The position numbers and the translations under genes are program-made. From Brachionus manjavacas (taxonomy: Eukaryota > Rotifera > Eurotatoria > Ploima > Brachionidae), in the NCBI GenBank assembly GCA_019054805.1, contig JAHQIY010000001.1:6648501-6712500 (forward strand): DNA of 64,000 bases. The letters run 5' to 3'. Positions 25,105-37,259 of this stretch are shown piece by piece. Within the stretch, counting starts at the first letter, position 1, and every line of letters begins with the position of its first letter. The notes under the pieces were generated by a model. That model made no database searches. It was not told where the DNA came from and was given only the letters and a program-made list of their open reading frames with translations.

Positions 25105-28100
25105 TCTATCAACTTGAGTGCAAAATTCATTGCTGAAAAAGTTTATCTAAATGAGATAACTGATGAAATCGATATAAATTGTTGATTAGAAGTTGGGAAG
25201 AGAGGGTGGAAAAAGCCGAGAAAAAAAAATTTGAATCGTTTAATTAATTGAAATAGAAATTAACTAAGACTCTTCGAAATTAACGAGCTTGAGTGTTCAA
25301 GGCAATTCTCCCGAATTAGCTCATAATCAAAGCAAATATTTATGCCCAAACGAACAATTAAAAAAGCGGTTAGGGTTAAAATTGGTAAACAAAAACCCAT
25401 TCGAGGCTTCCATTACCAGACAATCAGTGCTTATTTGTTCACTAAAGTCACATTTAATTCAGATTTTTAATTAAAATAAATCATATCCCTCGTTTCCTTT
25501 ATTTGTTCTCAATACCAAATAAACTAACACAAATTTCTAATCTGATTTTTGAAAATATTAAAAAAAAATTAAAAAATCTTGGATTAATTTTTATTTCCCA
25601 AAAAAATTAAATCAAAATTGCTAAAAATTAAGATAAGATTCGATGTTTTTTTGCATATGAAATATACTTATTTTCCTTTTCTTTTTTTTTTTTACAAAAT
25701 TTAAATAAACAAATATAGTTGATCGTGATTTCTTCTCGATAAAATGCAATTTTTGTTTTTAACTCAATCTGAACAAAATTCTTTAACAATTAAATTACAC
25801 AATCTAATTTTGAATTTAAATAGTAAAAAAATTCAATTTGCCAAAAACTCTTTAAATCTTTTACCCACATTTAAAAACAGTTCAATTTTGATTAAATTTA
25901 GAAACCAATTGAGCCAAGTGTTCTTAAATTAAAAATAATTAAAACATGACTTCAATCGAAAAGACACACAATTAATACATACTTAACAACTTTTTTTTTA
26001 TTAATTTAAATCTTAAAAAATAAGATTAAAAAATAAATATAGCTCTAGTATTACTTTTTAACTTTCAACTGGGTGGCCTATTTTTTTTTAAACAGAAACT
26101 TTGAAATTTCGGGAAATTGGACCAAATTAACTACAAATTTCCTAAAGACGAGGGTTAACTAAACTAAGCCAAACTTTGGTGTTTAAATCTTAAAGTAATT
26201 CTAAGCCCTCCTGAAGGAACTCTACGCTTTAAAAAATAAATTGATAAAGAATCCATATCCGATTCTTCAGCAAACATTTATTATTTGCCAAGGTTAAATA
26301 GTTGATTTGGAAGTGTGCTCAGGGTCTTTGAATGCTCTAATCCAAACAATCAAAAGTAAATAAATGAATTTAGTTCTATAAGATTTTTTAATAAATTCGA
26401 GAATTAAGCTATGTAATCACAAAAAAATTAAAATATAAAATAAGCCCTCAAAGAATCAGAAATTATTATTTAATTGAACAGAAAGCTTTTTTTTAGACAC
26501 TCTTATCTTGGTACTTAAAGTGATTTAGCCGGTCACGATTGAGTTTGACGTGGGTTTGTATCCGGAAAAGATCACAATGTTTTTGGCAAACAAATCCATG
26601 AGCATCTGTCAAATTTTGCTGCAAAAAACAATTTTTTAAAAATTTTATAACTAATATTTTTGATTATTAATATAAATGAATAAAAATATGATAGTTGTTT
26701 TAGAACAAGATGAAATAGTTTACTTTGTTTTAAAGATGACTTATTAATCAAATTTGTGGCGAATTTTAATAAGCTTGGTAAAATTGATGTTTGATTTTTG
26801 GCTTATAAATATCTATTAGTACCAAATATGGAGCGAAATTCAAGAATATTTTATTTTTTTCCGAAAGCACGACTAATAACACTCAAGGGAAATCAAGGAT
26901 TTTTCTCAGTAAACAATATTAAATGAAAAAGATAATCTATTCTCATAGGAATTTTGTTTTTGATTTGCACAACACATGCAATTTGAATTCATTTAAAAAA
27001 AAGAATAAAATTCTTTAACTTATGACTTCATAAATAATTCATTGCTTTATGAAAAAAGAAAATATTATAAAAATTTAATCTAACAATGCGTTTAATTAAT
27101 AAAAATTTTTTTTGAAAAAATTGTAATTTTTTAAAGCATCCAGTATTTAAAATGGAAATTTTTTAAATTCCATTTTTTTAAATAGCGTAGTTATGTTTGA
27201 AAATCAAACTTACAATAAAGCATGATGATAATTTGACAATATCAAATACATCATATGAAACGTAATTCTTAGGTAAAATTTGACGTTAATTTACTGATTT
27301 TGACAAAAAAAAATTTAATTACAAAAGGAGCAAAAAGACCATTCTTTTCGTTTTTAATTAGATTTTGAAAAAAAAACTGAAAAATGGAAATGCGAAATTC
27401 AGTACAAATTTAACAAAAACATTTCCTATTTAAAACTTTAAATTTTAAATATAAAATCTTCAATTTCTTTTCCCTTTATCTTTCTAAACTATTGACAATT
27501 AATTGATTCTTTGGTCAAGATAGTCTTTATTGAATTTCAAGTGAATCTTTTTGGATCGAGGAAGAAAAAATCTTGAAATTGGGAAATTACATTAAATTAA
27601 TCACTTCTGTTTAATATTTTGCAAATTTGAATCAGAGTTGTTTAAAATTCTCAGGTTTTTTTCAACAAGTCTAGACTTGGATTTGAATCAGACTTGTTCG
27701 GATTTTTTTTCATGACTTTTTTACAAGTCTGGTTCGAACAATTGTTTTAGGTCACCTCTTATTCAGTGGTTTTCAAGACAAATCTCTTCTCTAATGTTGG
27801 TCTAATAAATGTGGTAAAAATAATTTAATGGCTTTTTTATGTTTTTAAAATGATCGCTAGTTTTTTTAATAAAATTTTATCTGTGCATTATTCTTGATAT
27901 ATTAATGTCGCATTTTTAGAAAGGATTATAAAATCTTTTATTGAAAAAAAAAAAAATATATCAAAGCAGAGGGCAAAAGAAGAGCTTGTCTTATAAAATC
28001 TTCTTGAAATAAAAAAAAAACGAAAAATTTGATTAATTCTTAAAAGAATATCATTTGATTAGAACTAATTAACTCAGTGAAATATTAAATTTGCTTTATA

Positions 28101-28484
28101 GACTTAAGCATGATAAATAATCACGATCATTTAAATTTTTTAGTGAATTTTTATCTGTACAAGTATTTTATTAAACAATGATATACTAAATTTTATCTTA
28201 ATCAAAACCCATTTTATTTTCTTATTTAAAAAAAAAAGATGAACAAAAAAATTTCACTTAGTCAAAGTAAATTATATTTTAATATTTTTTTTTTATTTTT
28301 TTTAAATATATTTATGAATAAATTCATTAGCAATTAAAACACTTTGTATAAGGCAAATTAAATAACTCACGAGTTTCTGGCCAAAATGAATTTAAAAGTA
28401 TATTTTGAAATTATTCTGTTATCTATCAAAATTTATTTAAAAATAAAGGATTAAAAAAAAATACTATTACTAAAAGAAGATCAT
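25105..28484. other. intergenic stretch with one exon-like block and MITE debris
   Basis: The region upstream of the receptor gene (25.1-25.5 kb) should contain its promoter. On the minus strand, 26494-26620 is a G/C-rich island after an acceptor-like TTTTTTGCAG with two open frames; it may be an isolated terminal exon, but I cannot link it to anything. A MITE-like segment at 27.64-27.77 kb is listed separately. The rest is homopolymer-rich. Confidence 0.35.
27636..27770. repeat. MITE-like fragment starting CAGAGTTGTTTAAAA
   Basis: It begins with the same bases as the small inverted-repeat element at 62.17 kb and shares with it an AAGTCT.GACTTGG palindrome. Its right end is not clearly delimited, so this is probably a degraded relative in the hAT-like (CAG-ended) group. 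Confidence 0.35.
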
Positions 28485-29060
28485 GCATCAACGCGTCTAC
28501 GTTTTTGTCAATTTTGGAGGATAAGTAAAAATAAAACACAATTTAAAAACTTCTCAATCATGTTTTCTGATATAAAGATGTTCACGGTTGACGGTGGTTT
28601 AAGTAAACAAAATCGTTTTTTCAGTTTCTCGTGAAGAGGTTGACAAAAAAGGAGGTATAAACTAAAATTTTAATGTCTTATTTTAAATCTTTAATTAAAT
28701 GATTTTTGAGGATTTTTGGAATATCAGAATTTACTCTTTCTGTCATGGTTTGGATCGGATTGACAGAAAAAGGTGCTAATAAACCATACTTTGTTGAAAA
28801 AGTACATCATTTATTTTTATAATGACAGCTATTTATCTAATAAAACCAATTTAGATCAGACTATAAATTCGACATATTTTCAACGTCGAATTCTTCCATT
28901 TGCTAAGAGTGAAGAGCTGCGAATTTTTGGGACAAATCGGTGGATTTTTGATGTTAAGCCTCATATGTCACATGCTAGTCAAAAATGTTGTGAAACAAGT
29001 TACTTCAGTTATATCAGAAAACCAAATCGGCCTCCGAATTCACCTGATCTAAATATTTAT
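28485..29060 (+). mobile_element. mariner/Tc1-type transposase fragment (pseudogene)
   Basis: Broken frames spell a mariner-superfamily transposase catalytic core. First comes MFSDIKMFTVDGGLSKQN (the first Asp region), then SVMVWIGLTEKGANKPYFVE. KPHMSHASQK follows (the second Asp/His region, altered), then RPPNSPDLN (the third Asp). Several frameshifts and stops interrupt it. No N-terminal DNA-binding domain or terminal inverted repeats could be delimited. Identification rests on these ordered motifs and is strong at the superfamily level only. Confidence 0.85.
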
Positions 29061-29299
29061 TTATATATTTATTTGATAAAATTAAGCTCCTTAGAAGGAG
29101 AATTAGTACATTAAAAAATTAAGATAAAATTAAATTCAAAATTTGTTACATTTTATTGTATAAATAAAAGAAAGTTTAGCAAAGACATATAGGTTATCAA
29201 AGTTGAATATTTTAAGTGCATTTAGGACATTCATGATGTGGCATCTGAGTTTTAGGCTGAGTTGTCGAATTAGATTGTTTTGAGAGGTATTAAATAGTT

Positions 29300-30130
29300 T
29301 CTCGTCATTTTATTTAAAGTTTTAGTCTCAAGACCGCATGTGAATTAAGAAAAACAGTAGGTTTTGTAGATAAACGCTTGCAGGAACGGAGAAATTTTCT
29401 CTTTTTTTTTAAACCTAAGTATGAAAGAGACAACAAAGCTTGTTGTACTTTTATAAATTTACTAACTGCAACATTGTGGTAATCAAAGTCATTTGGGATA
29501 TCAACTCCTAAATATTTAATTCTTTTTACTTTTTCCAAGGTGGGTTTGTTAAAGAGTTGTGGACAAAATTCAACTATTGAAGATTTTTTGGGATTGAATT
29601 TTATTTTCCACTTAATTCCTTATTTAGAACAAATATCAAGAAGTTCTTGTAAATGAGAATCTACAGGGCTTATTAATAGTATATCATCTACATTTTGGTT
29701 ATAGTAATACTCTATTTACATTATTAAATAGAGCACTCATATTTTTGGACAGACATTCTAGTATTAATTCATTAATGAAGACATTAAATATACTTAGTGA
29801 TATTACTCAACCTTGTTTAACACCACAGTTAATTTAAAAAAAATCAAACTTTTTTAAGTCACTAATATAGACAACTCTCATAGTTTTGTGATTGTATTTT
29901 TTTAATATTATTCAAAAGTTAATGTCCATCCTTGATAAAAGTTTAAAGAAGAGTCCATCCCTCCAGACTTTATCAAATGCCTTTTCTGCGTCAAGGGATT
30001 CTACTTTACATTCAGAATTATTTTTCTTATATTGCATGATAGCAAGAACTTTTTCTTTTAAATCCAAATTGATTACTATTTGTTTTAAGCAAATCTGGAC
30101 ATGAATAAAGTATTAATTTTTCAAACATTT
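29300..30130 (-). mobile_element. LINE reverse-transcriptase fragment, family B (pseudogene)
   Basis: Reading the minus strand from 30130 down gives NQFGFKRKSSCYHAI, then ESLDAEKAFDKVWRDGLFF, then a GVKQG-like segment followed by FNVFINELI. A degenerate active-site region and WKIKFNPKKSSIVEFCPQLF come next, and KRIKYLGVDIPNDFDYHN closes the fragment. The order is correct for palm and thumb of a non-LTR reverse transcriptase. Multiple frameshifts make it nonfunctional. Its sequence is clearly different from family A at 18.9 kb. Confidence 0.85.
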
Positions 30131-30269
30131 GAGCTAAAAGTTAGATACCGAGATCGGCCTAATGTTATTAAGGACACTATTCTTTTTTGACTGGTCTTTA
30201 AGGATTGGAGTATAAGGAATATAAGGACAAAATAAATTAAGTAAAGAAATATTGTTTTCAGAATTTTAG

Positions 30270-30895
30270 CTATTCAAAAATTTTCTTTGAAATTGTGCTT
30301 CGGTCCTTCGTGTCAAATATCCTTCTCAGTTCTCTGGCCTGTTCTTCTTCTCCCTCACATCTTTTTACATCCTTGATTTTATAAATTTTTGAAGCACATG
30401 CTTCTTGAATAGTCATGCATGTGTCAAATTCAAGAATTTCTGATATCTCAAATATCTCGCTTACCATGTCGTCCTTGATGTCAATATCACCCATATATTT
30501 TATCATCTCATTAGTTAGTTCATTTGAGTCCAACCTGAGAAAGAAGTAACTGAACAAAAAATAAAGCTATTTTGATAAGCTTTATTTTATGTTCAGTTGG
30601 TTCGATGTTCATTGCATGAAATAGTTTCTTGGTCCTACACCTAGTTGAAATGTCCATAAAATTTTTGACAATATTTCCCTTAAATCGTTTGAGGTCATTA
30701 ATTTCGGTGCGCTTTAGATAGAACGCTTCAATGCCGTAGAGTAAAATAGGCCTAATGTATGTCTTATTCGGCTGTCTTTTCATTGTTGGCTGGATATGAT
30801 GTGTACAAAGTCCAAAAGCTCTTAGCCTGCTAATGGCTTGGCGTACTAGTCGTTTACGTTTTGCTAGGTGCTCTTTAGCCTAATGTAAATATTAT
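30270..30895 (-). mobile_element. C-terminal fragment of another LINE ORF2
   Basis: Two minus-strand frames joined by a frameshift near 30540 read RQAISRLRAFGLCTHH, then YIRPILLYGIEAFYLKRTEI and KLFHAMNIEPTEHKIKLIKI, then an acidic tail ending at 30270. The pattern IRPILLYGIEA followed by a leucine-rich region is typical of the segment after the reverse-transcriptase domain in non-LTR elements. Because it lies upstream, in transcription order, of the palm fragment at 29.3-30.1 kb, it belongs to a separate insertion. Confidence 0.75.
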
Positions 30896-31456
30896 CACAA
30901 ATAGTTTTAAAAAAAAATGTTTTTGTATTTTTTCCTTTATAGATAAGGCAAATATTACATATAATAAATCAAAATATAGCTCTAATTCAGAGCTTTTAAA
31001 CAGTTTATTGTGATCAATAATCGTTATTTCTTCTTACTGTGTAAATTATGTCTTTTGATTCTAAAATCTTACACATTCTTCTTTCTCTGTAATTTTTTTC
31101 TTTGTATAGCGCAATGTGCGAGACCATAGGCGACCTCCTAGTAGGCCGCCTCCGCAAGCTTACTTGCCGTAGCTTTTAATTTTTATTATTTTAGTTGGTT
31201 TAAAAAAAAACAAGGCTTAAAAATCATAAATCAATGTACAACTAGTTGAAAATCAAAACGATGTTGTATTCCGTCTGGTTTAAATTTCATAAGCCAAGAA
31301 TTACATCAGATAAAAAAGATTGTTCACTGATTAAAGTTTAAAATTTAATTTTAATATTAATATATTTTTTTTTTTAATTTACGTCTAAATAAATCTTTAA
31401 AATTTTAAAACCATTTAAACAAAAACCATTTTATGATTGTCAAAAAAATAAAAATA
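30896..31456. other. AT-rich stretch
   Basis: It holds one G/C-rich patch near 31105-31170 and otherwise nothing recognisable. The 3' UTR of the minus-strand BPNT1 gene should lie at its right edge. Confidence 0.4.
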
Positions 31457-34400
31457 TTATTTTCTATATTTTTGTCGAACTTTTTCAGCTTCGGCCTCAA
31501 TTTCATCTTTTAATTCTTGATTAAAATAGCTACATATATTAGAGTTGTTCTGACCCAAACTGAAAACTATCCCGTAATAGTTCTCCTCTATAAAACCTTC
31601 GTTTTTTGAATAAGAATATTGATTACCAAAAATATCTGTCATGCAGCCTCCAAGACTTTGAATTAAGGCCTCTGGTGCACATGTATCCCATCTTTTTGTT
31701 CCATTCTTAGGATAAATGTAATAATCGGCTTTTGAGTCGACTAAAGCCAACGCTTTATATCCGGCCCCGCCTTTAATTTAAATTGATTTAAATAAATATT
31801 ATTTAATTTAGTCAAAAATATCTAAGACTTTAATTAAACATTACAATATGTTATATTTATTGTTTCAGAAAAATAATGAGATGTTTGGTAATTTCCAAAT
31901 ACAAATTTTAAAATTAAATATTAAGTCCTTAATATTTACTGATACCTATTGAAAACACTGCACATTTTTTTGAAAGTAAAATATTCTGGTGTTTCTTTGA
32001 GAAGTAATTTACTACCATCATATTAAAAAATTAAATTTTAAAATAGAGATAATATTATTAAACCATTAAAATAGTAAACAAATTTTTTTAAGCCATATTT
32101 TGTTTAAAGTTGTCATTCTTAGTACAAAAGTACAAGAAAAAGTATAAAAAATAAAAAAATAAAAATTAATTTTTACATTAATTATATTGAATAAAATATT
32201 TGACGAATTTTTCAATTGAAGTTTAATTTAAATTCGAAAATTTATTTGATTCTTAATTGTTTTTACTAAATTTATTGTACATTTTAATATTTTAAAAATA
32301 GTTTATTTATGGTTTAATAATATTATTCCTCTCAAAAAATTTATCATAGTCTTTATTATTTTATTTTAAAAAATTTAAATTTTGTTTTATCTGTTTTTTT
32401 CGTTTTAGAGTTCAAAATAAGATACGTGTGGGTTTAAAGACCGTAAATTTATTCTTTGAATTTATTGAGAAATCTCAGTTTCGTATAGAAACAAAAAACT
32501 AAAAAATTGTGAGTTATATTTAAATTTTTGTTTCTTATAGAAAAAAATTCACAAATATTAATTTTTTATAATTTTCTCTTCTTTACTAAAAATTGCTCCT
32601 TACTTCATTGTCCCGTGTCCCATATAATAATTTAAATTTATAAATGGAAAAATTAAATTTTAATCCAAATTTTTTAAGCTTAATTTTGAAAAATTATCAA
32701 ATGTATTTTGTATTTCTGTATTTCACTTTTTCATATAATACGTGTAAAAAAGTTTTGCAAAAATCTTTAACTAAGTTAATATACGATTCTTTTTGGAATG
32801 TAACAAGATATTATAGTAATTCAGGGTTGAACCGTTAATGGGGTAAAACCGTGAATTCTTCTTTGAATGACTAAAACTTTTCTTTGAAAAAAAATTTTTC
32901 TATTAAATAAAAAAAAGAATATAAAGAACGTCTTTGTTAATAAAAATGACCAATAAAAAAGAATTTTTTAATTTTTTTTTATTTCATTTAAACGACTAAT
33001 CTTCGCTACTTAAATGAAAATGCCGATCCTCAATGATTGATATTTAAAAAAAAAGCTTTTTAAAAATGCCGAGAAGTAACAATCAAAAAACCCAAAAAGC
33101 TAATAGCGAAGAAACTTTACAAATAGCCATTGCCGAAATTGAAGCTAAAAATTTAAACAAACATCAAGCTTCTGTGCGCTTTAACATTCCATATTAAACA
33201 TTTAACGACCGAATCAATGAAAAGTATAAAAGACCAGCAAATGGTAAAGGTGCCATCCCATGGATCCCTAAAGAGTTTGAAACGCTTTTAGTTGAAGTGA
33301 TCAAACAATTAGCTGATTGGGGTCATGGTTTTAATTTTGCTAGCATTAGAAACTTTGATCAGACACAATTAAGTTGGGAAAAAAAAACAAATCGGCCAAC
33401 TTAGTTGAAGAAGATGAAGAAGAGTCTGAAATTGAAATATCTCCACTGAACGACCAAAAAAGTTGTTTCAAATGTAAAACAGTATTTGGAAAAGTCAAAA
33501 CAAATGGATCTCTGTGAGAAATGTAACAATTGGTCTTGTGGGAAATGCCTTCCAAGAGGCTTTGATTTAACTATGGAATTTTTTTGTTCAAAAAATTGTT
33601 CTAAATAGATACATTTTGTTTTAAAATAGGATACATATATTTTCTTATACTTTTTTTTGTATTTTAATTGCTTGAATGTATTTAATTCACGGATATACCC
33701 TAATGTAAGCGTTGAAACGTTAATGAAAGATCTTATTTTATTTTAACTATAACTTTTGAACCGTTCTTTTATTTTAAATAAAGTTTTTTTTTAAATTAAA
33801 GACAATATTCTCTTTTATTATTTTATATTTTTTTCGAAAAAAAAATAAATCTCACAAGCGATCAAATAAAATAATTCACGGTTTTACCCCGTTTGATTAT
33901 ATATCAAGATGCTATGGTTTATTCGAATCTATTTTACATCAATCTATTTTTCATAAATCATAAGTCAGAGCTTATTCAAATAACTTGATTTGAAAAGTTA
34001 AAACAACTTCATTAGACTTGAGAAATAATCAATTGCAAAACGATAAAAGTTTGTTTTATAAATGAAATGAAAAAAAAAATGAAGTAAATTAATCATATCT
34101 TAAAACTCTTTCCATTTTTTATTCAATTGAAAAAAAATTTCAAAAGATTTTACCTGAATGTATAATTTGTTTGTTTGGAATTAAATTCAAGTTCTTTTGG
34201 ATCAAATCGGTGATATGAGATCGTGTTGTAACAATGGTAGGTAAATTTGATGTGTTCTGTGTGACAGAAATTCTACCTTTGGTCAAATCGAATCCACCCA
34301 GACCCACTATACCCCAAAGGACACGATCTAAATATGAATTGGATTCCTGTTGAAACTTGAAAAATGGCTGATTAATGACACCAGCTATTGGTCGTCCATT

Positions 34401-34881
34401 CCAAGCTACACCGATTAAAACAGTCACTTCATTTGCCACGTTATAGTCCATAGTATACTCCTTGGTTCCGTCCAAAGGATCGACCCAGACAATTAGCTAT
34501 AAAAAATTTTACCAAAATCTTAATTTATTTTATCTAAATAATTACATCTTCTTCTCTAATACTCTGATAAACTTCCGGTAAAGTCTTGCCTTCTTTTAGA
34601 ACTGTTTCGTTAAGGGATAATTCCAAGTCGGCATAATCTTCCTTTAAATCTCCCTCTTCTCCACAAAATTTCAATTTAGGAAATTGTTTTTCCAAGGATT
34701 TGATAATGTTGAGTTGAGATAAAAAATCCGCTTTGGTAACAAAGTCATTGATGCCTTTTTCTTGAATATTCATTTCACCTGATTTTTTTACATCACGCAA
34801 GATACGAGCCGATTTTTGTGAAACATTAACCGCTGCTGCTATTAGCCGAGTTAAAAGTGGTACAGTACTGCTCGAAGCCAT
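31457..34881 (-). CDS. BPNT1: 3'(2'),5'-bisphosphate nucleotidase 1, three exons, 330 aa
   Basis: Minus-strand exons are 34546-34881, 34154-34496 and 31457-31770, with phases 0 and 1, joining into 331 codons. The enzyme hydrolyses 3'-phosphoadenosine 5'-phosphate to AMP in the cytosol, preventing inhibition of sulfotransferases and RNA-processing enzymes; it is Mg-dependent and lithium-sensitive in characterised members. Metal-binding motifs are intact: FCGEEGD (residues 72-78), VWVDPLDGTKEY (115-126) and RWDTCAPE (253-260). The start MASSSTV, the IREED end of exon 1 and GVINQPF agree with the animal enzyme, and the length is close to that of human BPNT1 (308 aa). Intron 1 is 49 nt. Intron 2 is 2383 nt and carries a complete pogo-like element. 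Confidence 0.95.
32840..33890. mobile_element. non-autonomous pogo/Tigger-like DNA transposon in BPNT1 intron 2
   Basis: The 1051-bp unit is bounded by a perfect 18-bp terminal inverted repeat, GGGGTAAAACCGTGAATT at 32840-32857 and its complement at 33873-33890. Inside, on the plus strand (antisense to BPNT1), are remnants of a transposase with a DNA-binding N terminus and a zinc-finger C terminus but no DDE catalytic domain between. I could not see a clear target-site duplication. Superfamily assignment rests on the psq/CENP-B-type N terminus. Confidence 0.85.
33067..33609 (+). pseudogene. pogo-like transposase remnant: psq HTH plus C-terminal zinc finger
   Basis: From ATG 33067 the frame reads a psq-type helix-turn-helix (EETLQIAIAEIEAKNLNKHQ, then ASVRFNIPY). 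An in-frame TAA at 33196-33198 interrupts it, and the conserved AIPWIPKEFETLLVEVI region follows. After a frameshift near 33400 comes an acidic linker, then a cysteine-rich segment spread over two frames: CFKCKT, CEKCNNWSCGKC and FFCSKNC. This resembles the zinc finger (PHD-like) that follows the DDE domain in some pogo-like transposases. The catalytic DDE domain (about 200 residues) is absent, an internal deletion typical of non-autonomous derivatives. Confidence 0.75.
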
Positions 34882-35745
34882 TTGAATTTTCTTTCTATTT
34901 TTATTTAAAATTGAATTTTTTTTATGTTCTGTGAGTTTTCGTTATTATACATTTATATGTAAAATTTATGCAATAATTAAATGATGAATAAATAATTTTT
35001 TCAATTTTGTTTGCATTTAGATTTGAATTAAATCAGACAAAAATATTTTTTTTTTTTTAATTATTATTAAAAACAAAAAAAATCGAAAAATCATTAATTA
35101 AGAATAAATTTTAATAAATAATAAATTTTGAAAATATATAATTGTTTATGTTAAACTGAAAAATTGAATTAAAATTTGAATTTTTAAATAGAAAAAAGTT
35201 TAAAAAAATGAAAAATAAAATTTAATTGTTGATTTTTAACTAAAGATTATTCAAATATTGTCTGTGAGTATATTACAATATTTCACTGTAAAGAAAAAAA
35301 AATGACAATATTTGGTACTGTTAATTTTGAAAATAAGAACAAAAAATTAAATTGAAAAATTAAATAAATTAGTTTTGTTTAAGTTTAAAACTTATCTGCA
35401 AAATATATCAAAAATTAAGATTAAAAAATCTAAATTTCAATGACAATTGATTGATTCATATATATTTTAAATTAAATAGAAAATCCTAGTTCTTCAACTT
35501 TTTGAATTGTGAAAAGTAAAGGAAAGATCAAAAAATTTCCGAATTTTTTTAATCAACAACTTTAAATGAAAGCCATAACACAGAAAACTTTTTGAAAAGA
35601 CTTTTAAAATTTAAAATGCTATAGAACCGAAATTCAAAGATTATTCATTCATTAGTTTTCAAAAAAATCGATCTAAATTTTTGTTAATATTATTCTGCAA
35701 TCATGACAAATAAAAAAGTTACAAGAAATTCGATAATATTTAACG
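34882..35745. other. AT-rich intergenic stretch with the BPNT1 promoter side
   Basis: Nothing beyond homopolymer-rich DNA is visible. The BPNT1 5' UTR and promoter should lie in the first few hundred bases. Confidence 0.4.
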
Positions 35746-35753
35746 AATTTTTT

Positions 35754-35987
35754 GGGTCTTGTCGATTATGTGACCCCAGAGTCACCTAATTACGTGATTC
35801 CGCGACGATGCTGGTTTGATGACTCCATGGATTGTGATTCCAACAAACAGAAAATTAAAGAAATATTTTTTTTCAAAGATTTATGTGACTTAAAAAAAAA
35901 ATACGTGACTCCATGGAGTCACCAAACGAGCATCAACCCTGAGTCACGTAATTAGGTGACTCCGGAGTCTCATAATCGACAAGACCC
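35754..35987. mobile_element. MITE with long inverted ends and 8-bp flanking duplication
   Basis: This 234-bp element is an imperfect palindrome. The left end GGGTCTTGTCGATTATG is mirrored at 35971-35987, and the arms continue through GAGTCACCTAATTACGTGA. The bases AATTTTTT flank it on both sides (35746-35753 and 35988-35995), consistent with an 8-bp target duplication, although the T-rich target weakens the test. Inside, GTGACTCC/GGAGTCAC is repeated several times, including a perfect 18-bp palindrome GTGACTCCATGGAGTCAC at about 35913-35930. No coding capacity. Confidence 0.8.
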
Positions 35988-35995
35988 AATTTTTT

Positions 35996-36626
35996 TTGCT
36001 AGACATAACAATAATGATGACATTGACATATATACGTTCATTGTTGCAATTATTAAGAAAAAAAAAAAATTCAGCTGAAAAAATTGAACAAAGCCTTGTT
36101 ATAAATAAAGTGATATTGATTTATTGGCCTTTGGTTATCAATTAAAAAAAAATCACGCAGATTAAATATAAGATAATGGAATAATCTGTGAAAAATTTTT
36201 TTAATTTTTTTTTAATATTTTTTTAATTAAAAAAGCATAAAAGAGACATTTATTAAAAATAAACTTAAAAAAAAATGATCATTATTTTAGAACAAATTTT
36301 AAAAATTTAATTTTTTTTCATTGAATTTATTTTTGGTTGTTTGCATTGAAAAAAAAAGTTACGTAAATAAATAAATTTTGTATAATTTTCTTTAATCCAA
36401 TATTTTTTAATTTTTTCTTAATTCCGGATTCAATTTTTCGAGATTAAATGGTAGAACCAAATGGATCGGATTATCGAGGTTGAACGGTATTACAGATTTT
36501 CTTTCATTACCTTGGTATATTATTTTCAATTGAAATTGAAGTCAATTGAAGTCAGCTGTTTCTGTGGGAATTCCAGGCAACTTGAAATTGATGATAAAAT
36601 TTTTATTCTCAAAATTGATAAAATAA
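35996..36626. other. AT-rich stretch
   Basis: No gene or delimited repeat is seen. Confidence 0.4.
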
Positions 36627-36752
36627 AGTTTTAATTATGAAATAAATTGTTATTTCTTAGTAGAGCTCCAAAAACGAACCGATTTTCTTTAAACCAGTTT
36701 CGAATTGCATTAACTTTACTAAGAAATAAAAATTTATTTCATAATTAAAACT
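36627..36752. repeat. 36-bp inverted repeat with a 54-nt loop
   Basis: Positions 36627-36662 and 36717-36752 are reverse complements with a single mismatch in 36 bp. Such a stem would form a strong RNA or DNA hairpin. It may be a minute MITE or a small-RNA precursor; there is no further evidence for either. Confidence 0.8.
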
Positions 36753-36884
36753 AAATGTCATGTCATTTATAAATTTTTTAAAGAGTAAATGGCTAAATAA
36801 AAAACTAATTTTTAAATATTGAATTGCATTTAATTTTTAGAGACCTTCACTTAAGACCTTTAATTAAATACCTAATGTCTTTTG

Positions 36885-36995
36885 TCATCCAGTTGATTTT
36901 CTCTATACAGACTTCGCAAAAGTCTTTGACCAAGTATTTCCTGAAAAATTGTTGTTCAAATTTAAAATTTACAAATATTTTTATAAATGGTAAAA
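36885..36995 (+). mobile_element. LINE reverse-transcriptase scrap
   Basis: The frame reads VDFLYTDFAKVFDQVFPEKL followed by LFKFKIYKYF. This is a clear match to the conserved D-F-x-K-A-F-D motif region of non-LTR reverse transcriptases. Nothing else of the element is recognisable around it. Confidence 0.75.
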
Positions 36996-37259
36996 GTGTT
37001 AAATGCAAAATTACAAAAACGTGTAATGGATTAATCAAAAAGATGAATCAATATAGCAAAAAATCATTCAATAAATTATTTTTATATTTTTAACATCAAC
37101 TATTTATAATAATTATTTTTAAATTCGAATATCCTATTTTACTAGAACATTTCCCTCTACTTAATGAATTCCATTGAAAAGAGAGTAATAACTATTTTTT
37201 TGTCATTTCTGTCAACTATTTTTCTTTAAATAATAAAAAACAAGATTTGAAATTTGAAA

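Noticed and set aside
26494-26620. G/C-richer block after an acceptor-like TTTTTTGCAG on the minus strand
   Set aside because: Two different frames are open to different stops and no upstream exon could be linked, so no gene is called.
35752-35955. 67-aa plus-strand frame reading GLVDYVTPESPNYVIPRR
   Set aside because: It translates the palindromic MITE itself; the regular pattern comes from the GTGACTCC repeats.
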